This document shows positions 37,100 to 45,671 of a stretch of DNA of 64,000 nt, one piece after another. Numbering within the stretch: position 1 is the first letter of the stretch; the number at the start of each line of letters is the position of its first letter. Made by a program: the position numbers and the translations under genes. Where the stretch lies: contig NZ_LR797830.1 in NCBI RefSeq assembly GCF_903064525.1, positions 1,364,001 through 1,428,000 on the forward strand, in the 5' to 3' direction. Under the pieces are notes generated by a model, which was not told where the DNA came from, searched no databases, and saw nothing but the letters and a program-made list of their open reading frames with translations. This DNA comes from Methylacidimicrobium sp. AP8. Its GTDB lineage: Bacteria > Verrucomicrobiota > Verrucomicrobiia > Methylacidiphilales > Methylacidiphilaceae.

Positions 37100-37938
37100 T
37101 AAGAACTCCTCCCTCCGCCGGGAGGCTCCGATCCGCCCTCGGGCGCAGCGGCGCCGATCCGCCCGCCGATGTATCCGAGCAGGGCGGTCGAGGTCGGCTG
37201 CCCCCCGTCGACGCCGATCACCTGGCCGGTGATCCACGAAGCGCGCTCCGAGCAGAGAAAGGCCACGACTTCGGCGATCCACTCCGGCTCTCCCAAGCCG
37301 CCCAGCGGGGTCGCGGCAGCGCACCAGGCGAGCAGAGGCGGCGGGAAGACCGTAGCCGCCATCTCCGTCCGGGTGGTGCCGGGAGCGACCGCGTTGACCG
37401 TGATCCCGCGGCCGCCCAGCTCGACCGCGTGGCTCCGGGTCAGCGACTCGACGGCGGCCTTGGATGCGGCGTAGACCGATCCTCCGGGAGCGGGCAGCCG
37501 TCCCGCAATGGAGCCCAGATTGATGATCCGCCCGCTCCGGCTCCGGGTCAGGCGGACGAACTCGCTCGTAGTGAAGAGGACGGCGGCCACGTTGACCGCG
37601 AGCAGGCGGCCGACGGCCTCCCCGGCAAGGTCTTCGACGGCTCCGCCGTCGCCGACGGCCGCATTGTTGACGAGGATATCCAACGCTCCGAACCGGGAGA
37701 AGGCGGCCCGGACCACGCTCCGGGCGCCTGCCTCCGTGGAAAGATCGCCGCGGACCGCGGCGGCCTCCCCGCCCCTTCGTCCAATCTCCCGGGCGATCTC
37801 TTCTGCCCGTCCGGCCGTCCGGTTCGCATGGAGGACGACCCGCGCTCCCGCCTCGGCCAGCCGGCGCGCGATCGCGGCCCCGATGCCCCGCGAGGAACCG
37901 GTGACCAGCGCAACCTTCCCCGCCAACGCATCGCTCAT
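37099..37938 (-). CDS. Short-chain dehydrogenase/reductase
   Basis: A 279-aa NAD(P)-dependent oxidoreductase with the cofactor motif GKVALVTGSSRGIGAAIARRLAEAGA, NNAAV, the catalytic Ser in NLGSIAG and YAASKAAVESL (Tyr-x-x-x-Lys), and the C-terminal VDGGQP. It resembles 3-oxoacyl-ACP reductase-type SDRs. Its 3' end reaches the MITE, which supplies the last base of the stop codon. The substrate is unknown. It is divergent from the MarR-wrbA pair. Confidence 0.88.
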   Translation of the reverse strand: MSDALAGKVALVTGSSRGIGAAIARRLAEAGARVVLHANRTAGRAEEIAREIGRRGGEAAAVRGDLSTEAGARSVVRAAFSRFGALDILVNNAAVGDGGAVEDLAGEAVGRLLAVNVAAVLFTTSEFVRLTRSRSGRIINLGSIAGRLPAPGGSVYAASKAAVESLTRSHAVELGGRGITVNAVAPGTTRTEMAATVFPPPLLAWCAAATPLGGLGEPEWIAEVVAFLCSERASWITGQVIGVDGGQPTSTALLGYIGGRIGAAAPEGGSEPPGGGRSS

Positions 37939-38065
37939 GCGGCGATTCTATCGCCCAATCCCCCCTTTCGGAACCTCCGAAAACCCGAGAAGCCCGGAGG
38001 AAGGAGTTCCGCAGTTCGGCTGGACACCCCGCCCGGCCTCCGGCCATATTTTAAACCCAAATCAT

Positions 38066-38076
38066 TTGAATTTCAA
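38066..38076. promoter_or_regulatory. Candidate MarR operator
   Basis: TTGAA-T-TTCAA is an 11-bp perfect palindrome in an AT-rich stretch just before the MarR-family start at 38082, within the divergent promoter region shared with the SDR gene. MarR regulators commonly bind such palindromes next to their own gene. No experimental or genome-wide support is available. Confidence 0.45.
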
Positions 38077-38081
38077 TTATC

Positions 38082-38582
38082 ATGCCGACCCGATACCAAG
38101 GAACGCCTTCCGAGATCCGAGCGCTGGACTGCTTCATCAAGCTCACCCGGGCTTCGGAGACCCTGGTCGCGGCCCTCCGCGGTCCCCTGGCCCGCGCGGG
38201 GCTGACGACCGCGCAGCTCGGCGTCCTGGAAGCCCTCTACCATCTGGGCCCGATGAACGAGCGGCTGCTCGGCCGGAAGCTCCTCCGGAGCGGGGGTAAC
38301 ATCACGGTCGTCGTCGACAACTTGGAGCGGAGGAGCCTGGTAGGGCGCCAAAGAAACCCGAGGGACCGGCGCTCGATCACGGTCAGGCTCACCCCGGAGG
38401 GTCTCCGGTTGATCCGCCGGGTCTTTCCGGGCCACGCGGCCAGGATCACGGCGTTGCTCGCCGTGCTCAGCCCGGAGGAGCAGGCGGAGCTGGGGCGGCT
38501 CTGCCGCAAGCTCGGGCGGGGAGCGGCCGAGCAAGCAGGCACGGAATCGGCCGGGTCCGTGCCGAATCTCGAAAAGCGGTAA
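38082..38582 (+). CDS. MarR-family transcriptional regulator
   Basis: A 166-aa winged-helix regulator with [66 protein letters not shown], the MarR recognition helix and wing. It lies 16 bp before wrbA and is likely its autoregulated repressor, possibly responding to quinones or oxidative stress as the wrbA link suggests. A palindrome sits just upstream. Confidence 0.88.
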   Translation: MPTRYQGTPSEIRALDCFIKLTRASETLVAALRGPLARAGLTTAQLGVLEALYHLGPMNERLLGRKLLRSGGNITVVVDNLERRSLVGRQRNPRDRRSITVRLTPEGLRLIRRVFPGHAARITALLAVLSPEEQAELGRLCRKLGRGAAEQAGTESAGSVPNLEKR

Positions 38583-38598
38583 CCAAAGAAGGGGTGTT

Positions 38599-39216
38599 AT
38601 GGCTACGAAAGTACTCATCGTGTTCTACAGCATGTATGGACATGTCTACACGCTGGCCGAGGCGGTCGCCGCGGGGGCGCGGGAGGTGCCGGAAACGGAG
38701 GTCGCCCTCCGGCAGGTCGCCGAGCTCGTGCCGGAGGAGATCCTCGAAAAGACCGGGGCCAAGGCGGCGCGCGCGGCCTTTGCGCATGTCCCCTTCGCCC
38801 GGGTCGAAGAGCTGGCCGAGGCGGATGCGATCCTTTTCGGCACCCCGACCCGCTTCGGCAACATGGCCGCCCAGATGCGCAACTTCCTCGACCAGACGGG
38901 AAGCCTCTGGGCGCGCGGGGCGCTCGTCGGAAAAGTGGGAAGCGTCTTCACCAGCACCGCAAGCCAGCACGGCGGCCAGGAGACGACGATCACCAGCTTC
39001 CACTCCACCCTGCTCCACCATGGAATGGTGATCGTCGGGGTCCCCTACACGATCGCCGGCCTCACTAATATGGCGGAAATCACGGGGGGGACCCCGTACG
39101 GGGCTTCCACCCTGGCGGGCCCGGACGGCTCCCGGCAGCCGTCGGCCAACGAAAAGGAGATCGCCCGCTTCCAGGGACGCCACGTTGCGGAGATCGCCAA
39201 GCGGCTGCGGGGCTGA
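38599..39216 (+). CDS. wrbA: NAD(P)H:quinone oxidoreductase, WrbA type
   Basis: A 205-aa flavodoxin-fold protein: [23 protein letters not shown] (FMN phosphate loop), then [25 protein letters not shown] and [33 protein letters not shown], all diagnostic of WrbA. It reduces quinones by two electrons and so limits redox cycling. It is probably co-transcribed with the MarR regulator. Confidence 0.95.
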   Translation: MATKVLIVFYSMYGHVYTLAEAVAAGAREVPETEVALRQVAELVPEEILEKTGAKAARAAFAHVPFARVEELAEADAILFGTPTRFGNMAAQMRNFLDQTGSLWARGALVGKVGSVFTSTASQHGGQETTITSFHSTLLHHGMVIVGVPYTIAGLTNMAEITGGTPYGASTLAGPDGSRQPSANEKEIARFQGRHVAEIAKRLRG

Positions 39217-39283
39217 ACGCCGAGCGGGGAGCGCGGGCGAGCGGGGAGCGGTGGGAGCAAGCCGGCCCGAGGGAGCGCCGCGG

Positions 39284-39937
39284 CTATGCGTTGAGCCGCC
39301 GCTGCCGCTCCCGCCAGTCGGGCAGGAAACGGTCGAGGATCGCCCGGAAGCGGCGGTCGTGCCGGGGGACCAGAAGATGGGCCAGCTCGTGGACCACCAC
39401 GTACTCGAAGCAGTCGAACGGTTTTTTCGCCAGCTCGCTGTTGAGGCGGATCCGCCGGTCGCGGGTGTTGCAGCTCCCCCAGCGCCTCCGCATCTTCTGG
39501 ACAAAGAGGCGATCGACACGGACGCCCAGGCGCGGCTCCCACTCCTCGATCAGGGCGAGGGCCGCCTCCCGGACCCGGTCCCGGTACCAGCGGGCGAGCA
39601 GAGCCTCTTTCCGCTCCCGCGGCGCCCCCGGCGGAACGTGGAGGAGGATCACCCCCGCCGAGAACTCCACCCGGGCCCAACCCGATCCCGCAACCACCCG
39701 GAGCGGATACCGCTCCCCCCAAAGCTCGTGGCCTTCCCCCTCCTCGTAGGAAAAGGGGAGCGCGGGAGGCCGCGCGCGGACCTCCGCCTGCTTCCGGCGG
39801 ATCCAGTCGAGCTTGGACGACACGAAGGCCCGAAGGGCTGCGAGCGGGACCCCGCAAGGGGCCGAGAGGATCGCCCTCCCATCCGGCGGGGAGACCCGCA
39901 GGCGGAGGTTCCGGATCCGCTTGCGCAGAAGGACCAC
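39284..39937 (-). CDS. YgjP-like (DUF45) metal-dependent hydrolase
   Basis: A 217-aa protein with the C-terminal zinc motif EYVVVHELAHLLVPRHDRRF and the preceding RRWGSCNTRDRRIRLNSELAKKP block, hallmarks of the YgjP/WLM family (M48-like). Homologues include a reported UTP pyrophosphatase, but the general role is uncertain. The start at 39937 is an alternative codon. Sensible sequence (RLRFEEIEVVLLRK) continues upstream, so the true N-terminus may be longer. Confidence 0.82.
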   Translation of the reverse strand: MVLLRKRIRNLRLRVSPPDGRAILSAPCGVPLAALRAFVSSKLDWIRRKQAEVRARPPALPFSYEEGEGHELWGERYPLRVVAGSGWARVEFSAGVILLHVPPGAPRERKEALLARWYRDRVREAALALIEEWEPRLGVRVDRLFVQKMRRRWGSCNTRDRRIRLNSELAKKPFDCFEYVVVHELAHLLVPRHDRRFRAILDRFLPDWRERQRRLNA

Positions 39938-40036
39938 CTCGATCTCCTCGAACCGGAGCCGGGCCGGCGGCTCCCCGGCGGTCCGTACCCCGGGGAGAAA
40001 GCCCTTCCCTCCTCCCCGCGTTCCCCGACGCCCGCC

Positions 40037-41230
40037 TCACCCGTTCCTCCCTTTCCCCCGGGCGGCATAGACCGCGCTCTCGAAATCCAGATAGCCGCCG
40101 GAGGCGGCGGCGTCGCCGAAGGGGAGGACCTGGGTCGCCCAGTAGCCGCCGATCCCGTTCCGGCGATCGATCCAGAAGAAGGTGTTGGCAAGCCCCACCC
40201 AACTGAGGGAGACGGCCGGGCGGCCCGTCGAGAGATCTTCTCCGTCGATCAGGAAGCCCAGCCCCCAGGATTTGGACGGCCCCGGCAGATGCTCCGCGAG
40301 GCGCGGCCGGCGGGATCCCGCGCCGGGAAACGGGGGGATGTTTCCGGGCCCGATCCGGCTCTGCTCGGCCGTCCGGACCGTTGCCGGCCGGAGAACCCGA
40401 CCCCGGTCGCCCATTCCGTCGTTGAGCCACATCCGGATCAGCCGCAGAAAGTCGCCGACCGTCCCGTAGAGGCCGTGGCCGCCCATCTCGACCTCCGGGT
40501 CGGCGGGCAGCGCGAAGTCGGTCGGCTGGAGCGATCCGTCCGGAGCCCGCTTGTGGAGCGCGGCCAGCCTCGCCCGCAGGGAAGGCGTCAAGGAGAAGCC
40601 GCTGCTCTCGATGCCGAGAGGCGCAAAGAGCTCGGTCCGGAAGACCTCCCCGAGCCGCCGGCCCGCGACCCTCTCGATGACTTGGCCGCACCAGTCCATG
40701 CTCGTCCCGTACTCCCACCGCTCCCCGGGGTCGAAGAGGTGCGGGGTCAGGAGGCTCGCCTTGCGTCCGGTCACGCTCGCCGGCTGGCCGCGAGCCCGGT
40801 GGAGCCGGGCGTAGACCGGGTTGAAGAACTCGTAGCCGAACCCTGCGGTATGGGTGAGGAGCATGCGGACGGTGATCGGCCGCTTCGGAGGGCGGAGGAT
40901 CGGATCGCCGCCGGGAGCAAATCCCTCGATCACCGGCAGCTCCCCGATCTGCGGGGCGTACCGCGCCGCCGGCGCATCCGGATCCAGGCAGCCCTCCTCC
41001 ATGAGCCGCAAGGCGGCAGTGGCCGTGAACGCCTTGGTCGTCGAATAGAAGGCGAAGACCGTGTCGGCCGTCATCGCTTCCGGACGGTCGATCCGGCGCC
41101 TCCCCGCCGCCCCTTCGTACAAGCTCCCCCCGCGATCCGTAACCATCGCGACCACGCCGGGTACGCCCGGCCGGGCGGCGACGGCCCGCTCCAGGATCGG
41201 ATCGAGCGCGCATCGGAAATCGGGAGTCAT
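40037..41230 (-). CDS. Serine hydrolase, beta-lactamase class C / esterase family
   Basis: A 397-aa protein from ATG 41230. The S-x-x-K nucleophile motif is FAFYSTTKAFTATAAL, the second motif is the Tyr in WEYGTSMDW, and MLLTHTAGFGYEF is the conserved HTAG region. A late GLANTFFWID carries the third element. Such proteins include esterases, D-aminopeptidases and EstB-like enzymes; few are true beta-lactamases. No signal peptide is evident with this start, so it is probably cytoplasmic. An upstream in-frame extension is possible but lacks conserved text. Confidence 0.82.
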   Translation of the reverse strand: MTPDFRCALDPILERAVAARPGVPGVVAMVTDRGGSLYEGAAGRRRIDRPEAMTADTVFAFYSTTKAFTATAALRLMEEGCLDPDAPAARYAPQIGELPVIEGFAPGGDPILRPPKRPITVRMLLTHTAGFGYEFFNPVYARLHRARGQPASVTGRKASLLTPHLFDPGERWEYGTSMDWCGQVIERVAGRRLGEVFRTELFAPLGIESSGFSLTPSLRARLAALHKRAPDGSLQPTDFALPADPEVEMGGHGLYGTVGDFLRLIRMWLNDGMGDRGRVLRPATVRTAEQSRIGPGNIPPFPGAGSRRPRLAEHLPGPSKSWGLGFLIDGEDLSTGRPAVSLSWVGLANTFFWIDRRNGIGGYWATQVLPFGDAAASGGYLDFESAVYAARGKGRNG

Positions 41231-41345
41231 CGAACCTTGCGGCGGGATTCTGGCCGCCGGGAAGAGAGCGGGCGAACAAAAACCGGGGCTTCGCCAAAGA
41301 ATCCGCCGGCGCCCCGGCACCGGAGCGCCCTTCGGCAGACCCACC

Positions 41346-42353
41346 CTAAATCTCGAGGCAGATCTTCCCGAAATGCCTGCCGGCTTCCTGATAGCGGAAG
41401 GCGTCGGCGATCTCGGCCAGCGGGAACGTCCGGTCGACGATCGGCCGAAGGCCCGTCGCCTCCACCGCCCGCACCAGGTCGACCTGGTGGCTGCGGCTGC
41501 CGACGACGATCCCTTGGAGCCGGATCTGCCGCTGCATGAGAAGGGCCGTCCGGACCGATCCCTCGATGCCGGTCAAGACGCCGATCAGAGCGATCCGGCC
41601 GCCGACCCGGCAGGCGCGGATCGACTGGCCCAAGGTTCCCGGCCCGCCGACTTCCACCACGTGGTCGACTCCCCGCCCTCCGGTCCAGCGCAAAACCTCC
41701 TCCGCCCACCGCGGCTCCCGCCGATAGTCGATCGCCCGCTCGGCTCCGAGCGCAAGAACCCTCTCGATCTTTGCCTTGGAGGAGGAGGTCGCGATCACGC
41801 GCGCCCCCATCGCCTTGGCGATCTGCAGGGCATAGATCGAGACGCCCCCAGTGCCGAGCACGAGCACCGTATCGCCGGCCTTGAGCCGACCTTCGACCAC
41901 CAGCGCCCGCCACGCGGTGAGGCCCGCCGTCGGCAGCGTCGCCGCTTCGACAAAGCTCCAGCCTGCCGGCGCGCGGGTGAACCAGGAAGCCGGAGCCCTC
42001 ACCGCCTCCCGGGCGTAGCCGTCGATGCCGTCGCCGGGCACCTGCGCGAAGTCGCCGGCGACCGGCCCTCCGTCCTGCCAGAGCGGGAAAAAGCAGGAGA
42101 CCACGCGATCCCCGGTCGCAAACTCCGAAACCCCGTCCCCGACGGCCTCGACAATCCCCGCACCGTCCGAGAGCGGGATGCGGTTCTCGGCAATCGGGAG
42201 CTTTCCCGTAACCACTAAATAGTCGTGGAAGTTGAGGGAGCTGGCATGGAGGCGGACACGAATCTCTCCCGGTCCCGGGGCCCCCGGGTCCTCCCGTTCG
42301 ACCGTCCGCAGCCTGTCCAGCCCGCCGGGGCGTTCGAGAACCACCGCTTTCAT
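41346..42353 (-). CDS. Zinc-independent alcohol dehydrogenase/quinone reductase-like MDR protein
   Basis: A 335-aa medium-chain dehydrogenase/reductase. The GroES-like N-terminus MKAVVLERPGGLDRLRTVE is followed by RLHASSLNFHDYLVVTGKLP, where catalytic zinc ligands are lacking, and the cofactor loop VLVLGTGGVSIYALQIAKAMGARVI. It resembles NAD(P)-dependent quinone reductases and alcohol dehydrogenases of uncertain substrate. ATG 42353 was preferred to upstream starts because MKAVV is the family start and a purine-rich RBS lies close by. Confidence 0.85.
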   Translation of the reverse strand: MKAVVLERPGGLDRLRTVEREDPGAPGPGEIRVRLHASSLNFHDYLVVTGKLPIAENRIPLSDGAGIVEAVGDGVSEFATGDRVVSCFFPLWQDGGPVAGDFAQVPGDGIDGYAREAVRAPASWFTRAPAGWSFVEAATLPTAGLTAWRALVVEGRLKAGDTVLVLGTGGVSIYALQIAKAMGARVIATSSSKAKIERVLALGAERAIDYRREPRWAEEVLRWTGGRGVDHVVEVGGPGTLGQSIRACRVGGRIALIGVLTGIEGSVRTALLMQRQIRLQGIVVGSRSHQVDLVRAVEATGLRPIVDRTFPLAEIADAFRYQEAGRHFGKICLEI

Positions 42354-42503
42354 AGGCACAGCGAGTTTCTCCCTACCCATGGCCGATTCCCGGGCCGGGC
42401 GCAAGCGCCGATGCGCCCCGCGGGAAGGCTCGGCCGACGGGCGGCGGCCGGGCCGCCGCGCCCTTTTGCCTTCGCCCCTCTGGTTTCGCCGGCATCCCTC
42501 CGC

Positions 42504-42520
42504 GCGGACCGACCTCGGCC
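42504..42520. repeat. 17-bp target-site duplication, left
   Basis: GCGGACCGACCTCGGCC directly precedes the IS1202-type element and is repeated exactly at 43918-43934 directly after it. The next base on both sides is T, so it could be read as 18 bp. Confidence 0.9.
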
Positions 42521-43917
42521 TGTTGAAGACATGTCAAACTGACCGCTTTGGTAACAAGTGATCTGACCGCTCGGGGTATTGGATTGTTCTTTCCTTTGGG
42601 GTTCTTGCCCTTGCCCCGGGCCAAGGGCAAAGTTCTGCTCTTCTTTTAAGCCGCCTTGGTTTGCTGTAGCTCCAGCGGCTTGCCCTCCGAGTCGTACCAG
42701 CCGACGATCCGGTGGCCGTACCGGACGCTGAGGTTGCCGTCGAGATGCTCACAGACCCGGACGCGGCATTTGGCCAAGCCGCTGCGCCAGCTTTGGGGCA
42801 AGATCTGGAGCTTCTTCCGCCCCCAGTGGACCGTGTTGTCGTTGCCGACGATTCGGTCGTCCTGAACGCAGAGGATCCCATCCAGGTCGGCTCCTCCGGC
42901 CGGGATAAAGGCGCTCTCCTCTTCCTTGGGCTTTACGGCCAGGGTGCGGTTATGCCAGGGAAGAAACTTCTTCCGGATGTACTCGTTGGCCGCTTCCAGG
43001 GTCTGAATGCCCGCGGCCTGGATCTCCCGCGGCAACCGCCCCTGCCAGGTGCCGAAGAAGCGCTCCATCCGTCCTCGGCCCTGTGGACAGTAGCTGGGAA
43101 TGTGCTCGATGCCCAACTGCGCCAGCGCCCGGCCGACCTGCGTCAACTGCTCTCGGTCTACCCCTTTTCCCGCCTCGGGCGTGTGGAAAAAATGGCTGCC
43201 CCGGTCGGTGTAGAGGCTGCAAAAAAGCCCCTCTTTCTCAATGACGCTCCGTAAGCCCGAAAGGATCGCTTTGGTCCCTTCCTCCTCGCACAAAAAGGCC
43301 TCGTAGACTTCGCTGGTCGCATCGTCCACAAAGGCGATCAGATCCGGCTGCCATCCCAACCCCGGAATCCAATCATGAGTGCTCCCGTCCACATGCAATA
43401 ACATCCCCCGCATCGGCCTCCGCTCTCGCTCCAGCCGATGAACCCGCCCCCGCTTCCGCTTCGGCAGCAACCCAGCCGTCTGCAACGCACACTTGACCCA
43501 GGAATAGCTCAACTCAATCCCATGCTCCTCCCGAAGCTTCTCGTGAAAATGCCGCCCGTTCCATCCCTCGTAGCGCTCCCGATAGAGCCCAAGAACCTTC
43601 TCCACCGTCTCCATCGGCACCCTCCGCGGACTCGGCCTCCGCTTCCTCCGATCAAAAAGCCCGTCGTATCCCCAAATCCGGTACCGAGCGCGCCACCGCC
43701 GAAGGGTCCGAGGACTCCATCCCAAAATCTCCGCCGCATCCAACCAACTGATCCGCTTGGCCATCGCCCGCATGATCACCTCCTGAACTTTCATGACCCG
43801 CCATCCTTCCGCTTCGCCAAAGCCGTCCATGCCCCCATCTCATGGACACTCCAGCCCCCAATACCCAAGCGGTCACTTCATCTGTCCTCGCGGCGGTCAC
43901 TTCACTTGCTTACGACA
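42521..43917 (-). mobile_element. IS1202-type insertion sequence (1397 bp)
   Basis: Bounded by imperfect terminal repeats, TGTTGAAGACATGTCAAACT at the left and, read inward from the right, TGTCGTAAGCAAGTGAAGTG. The motif TGACCGC recurs inside each end. Exact 17-bp flanking duplications mark a clean insertion between the MDR gene and the phosphate transporter. It contains a single transposase gene. A 9-bp perfect stem (TTGCCCTTG / CAAGGGCAA, 42605-42630) downstream of the transposase stop may act as a terminator. The long duplication is consistent with the IS1202 group. Confidence 0.88.
42646..43794 (-). CDS. IS1202-type DDE transposase
   Basis: A 382-aa protein from ATG 43794 (MKVQEVIMRAMAKRISWLDAAEILGWSPRTLRRWRARYR), with an N-terminal helix-turn-helix and a second one, then an integrase-like DDE core. 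LLHVDGSTHDWIPG carries the first Asp, SLYTDRGSHFFHTP the second, and GRGRMERFFGTWQGRLPRE the Glu. The open frame extends 12 codons upstream but the family start is at MKVQE. The sequence is intact, so the element may be active. Confidence 0.9.
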   Translation of the reverse strand: MKVQEVIMRAMAKRISWLDAAEILGWSPRTLRRWRARYRIWGYDGLFDRRKRRPSPRRVPMETVEKVLGLYRERYEGWNGRHFHEKLREEHGIELSYSWVKCALQTAGLLPKRKRGRVHRLERERRPMRGMLLHVDGSTHDWIPGLGWQPDLIAFVDDATSEVYEAFLCEEEGTKAILSGLRSVIEKEGLFCSLYTDRGSHFFHTPEAGKGVDREQLTQVGRALAQLGIEHIPSYCPQGRGRMERFFGTWQGRLPREIQAAGIQTLEAANEYIRKKFLPWHNRTLAVKPKEEESAFIPAGGADLDGILCVQDDRIVGNDNTVHWGRKKLQILPQSWRSGLAKCRVRVCEHLDGNLSVRYGHRIVGWYDSEGKPLELQQTKAA

Positions 43918-43934
43918 GCGGACCGACCTCGGCC
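43918..43934. repeat. 17-bp target-site duplication, right
   Basis: Exact copy of 42504-42520, directly after the right end TTACGACA of the IS1202-type element. Confidence 0.9.
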
Positions 43935-43995
43935 TTGACCAAGCCGCACATCGTGATAGGCTGAGCCCGAACGCACTGCGCGCTCCGGGGGGTGG

Positions 43996-45603
43996 ATGGC
44001 TCAGCTTTCGACGCAATACGATCCCCTGCCCAAGCCGACGAATCGGACGATCCCCTGCGGAGGAAAGGGGGGCTTCGCCCTGTTCGGCTTCGCGGTCCTC
44101 CTCGGAATTCTCTACACGGCGGTCCACTTTTTCCGGGACCTCTCCGGCTCCCGGCCTCTGGCCTTCCTGCCGTTCGTCCTGCTGGCGGTGGCCCTGCTCA
44201 CCGCTCTCTTGTTCGAGTTCGTCAACGGCTTCCACGACACGGCCAATGCGGTGGCGACCGTCATCTACACCCGCACCCTCCGCCCCGGGACCGCCGTCAT
44301 CTGGTCGGGGAGCTGGAACCTGCTCGGAGTCCTCGCCTCTTCGGGAGCCGTCGCATTCAACATCGTCGCTCTCCTGCCCCCCGAGCTCGTCCTCCACGTC
44401 AGCAGCCAGACCGGATTCGCCATGATCTTCGCCCTGCTCTCCTCGGCGATCCTCTGGAACCTCGGGACTTGGTACCTCGGGCTTCCCTCTTCGAGCTCGC
44501 ATACGCTGATCGGCTCGGTGATCGGCGTAGGGCTGGCCAGCCGGCTCTTCTCGGGCCGCGGGAGCCTGTCGGGCATCGACTGGGCGCAGGCGGTCAACGT
44601 GGGGAAGGCGCTATTGCTCTCGCCGTTGATCGGATTCGGCATCGCCTGGCTTCTTCTCGTCGCCGCCAAGGCGCTGGTTCGCGACCCGCGGCTCTACCGC
44701 CCGCCGCAAGGCGACGAGCCGCCTCCTCTCTGGATCCGCTCCCTCCTGCTCTTGACCTGCACCGGAGTCAGCTTCGCGCACGGCTCCAACGACGGGCAGA
44801 AAGGCATGGGGCTCATCATGCTCATCTTGATAGGAGTCGTCCCCACCGTCTATGCCCTTAACCATGCCATTCCGGAACATGAGACCAGGCAGATGCTGAC
44901 CCAGACCGAGGAATGCATCCGGATCCTCGACCGCTACGCGCCGCCCGCAGCCGTTTCCGAACCGGATCCCGCGAACCGAGCGAGGGCCTTTATCCGGAGC
45001 CGGAAGCTCGAGCCGGAGACCATCCCCGCGATCCGGCAGCTTCTCCGCGATGTTGCCGTCCAGCTCCGCTCCTCCAAGTCGTTTGCGGAAGTGCCCGCCG
45101 GCCAGGTCGCCAACATCCGGAACAAGCTTTTCGTCCTGGACCAGTCGCTGCATGCGCTCACGACATCGCGCCAGGTCGGCCTGGGCGTCGGCGACCGGGA
45201 GGCTCTGACGGCCTATTGCCAAAGGATGAGTCGAGCCATCCAGTTCATCCCGCCCTGGGTCAAGGTGGCGGTCGCCCTCGCCCTTGGCCTAGGCACGATG
45301 GTGGGCTGGAAACGGATCGTTGTCACGGTGGGGGAGAAGATCGGAAAGGAGCACCTCACCTACGCCCAAGGAGCCGCCGCCGAGGTGACGGCGATGAGCA
45401 CGATCGGTTTTGCCGACCTCTTCGGCCTCCCTGTGAGCACGACTCACGTCCTCTCCTCGGGGGTAGCGGGAACGATGACCGCCAACGGCTCCGGGCTCCA
45501 GTGGGGCACCGTCAGAAGCTTGGCGGCGGCCTGGCTTCTCACCCTGCCGGCATCGATCCTGCTTTCCGGTCTGCTCTTCAGCCTCCTGCGCTGGTGGGGC
45601 TGA
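43996..45603 (+). CDS. PiT-family inorganic phosphate transporter
   Basis: A 535-aa integral membrane protein with the duplicated PiT signatures: FEFVNGFHDTANAVATVIYTRTL in the first half with GLPSSSSHTLIGSVIGVGLA, and VSFAHGSNDGQKGMGLIMLILIG with LPVSTTHVLSSGVAGTM in the second half. A central soluble loop of about 140 residues (about 295-425) separates the halves. It takes up phosphate, usually as a metal-phosphate complex driven by the proton gradient. The IS1202 insertion lies 78 bp upstream and may affect its expression. Confidence 0.93.
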   Translation: MAQLSTQYDPLPKPTNRTIPCGGKGGFALFGFAVLLGILYTAVHFFRDLSGSRPLAFLPFVLLAVALLTALLFEFVNGFHDTANAVATVIYTRTLRPGTAVIWSGSWNLLGVLASSGAVAFNIVALLPPELVLHVSSQTGFAMIFALLSSAILWNLGTWYLGLPSSSSHTLIGSVIGVGLASRLFSGRGSLSGIDWAQAVNVGKALLLSPLIGFGIAWLLLVAAKALVRDPRLYRPPQGDEPPPLWIRSLLLLTCTGVSFAHGSNDGQKGMGLIMLILIGVVPTVYALNHAIPEHETRQMLTQTEECIRILDRYAPPAAVSEPDPANRARAFIRSRKLEPETIPAIRQLLRDVAVQLRSSKSFAEVPAGQVANIRNKLFVLDQSLHALTTSRQVGLGVGDREALTAYCQRMSRAIQFIPPWVKVAVALALGLGTMVGWKRIVVTVGEKIGKEHLTYAQGAAAEVTAMSTIGFADLFGLPVSTTHVLSSGVAGTMTANGSGLQWGTVRSLAAAWLLTLPASILLSGLLFSLLRWWG

Positions 45604-45606
45604 ACC

Positions 45607-45645
45607 CGAAAGGGGGATCCGCCCGGGCGGGCGTTCCCCCTTTCG
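45607..45645 (+). terminator. Candidate hairpin terminator after the PiT gene
   Basis: CGAAAGGGGG and CCCCCTTTCG form a perfect 10-bp stem around a GC-rich loop, 4 bp after the transporter stop. There is no clear T-run, so it could also be only an mRNA-stabilising hairpin. Confidence 0.55.
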
Positions 45646-45671
45646 CGTCCGGGCGGGAAACACCGGGCTTA

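Noticed and set aside
39185-41539. A 784-codon plus-strand open frame
   Set aside because: It is antisense to the clear YgjP-like and serine hydrolase genes. Its translation is proline/arginine-rich with no conserved motif, as expected for GC-rich shadow frames.
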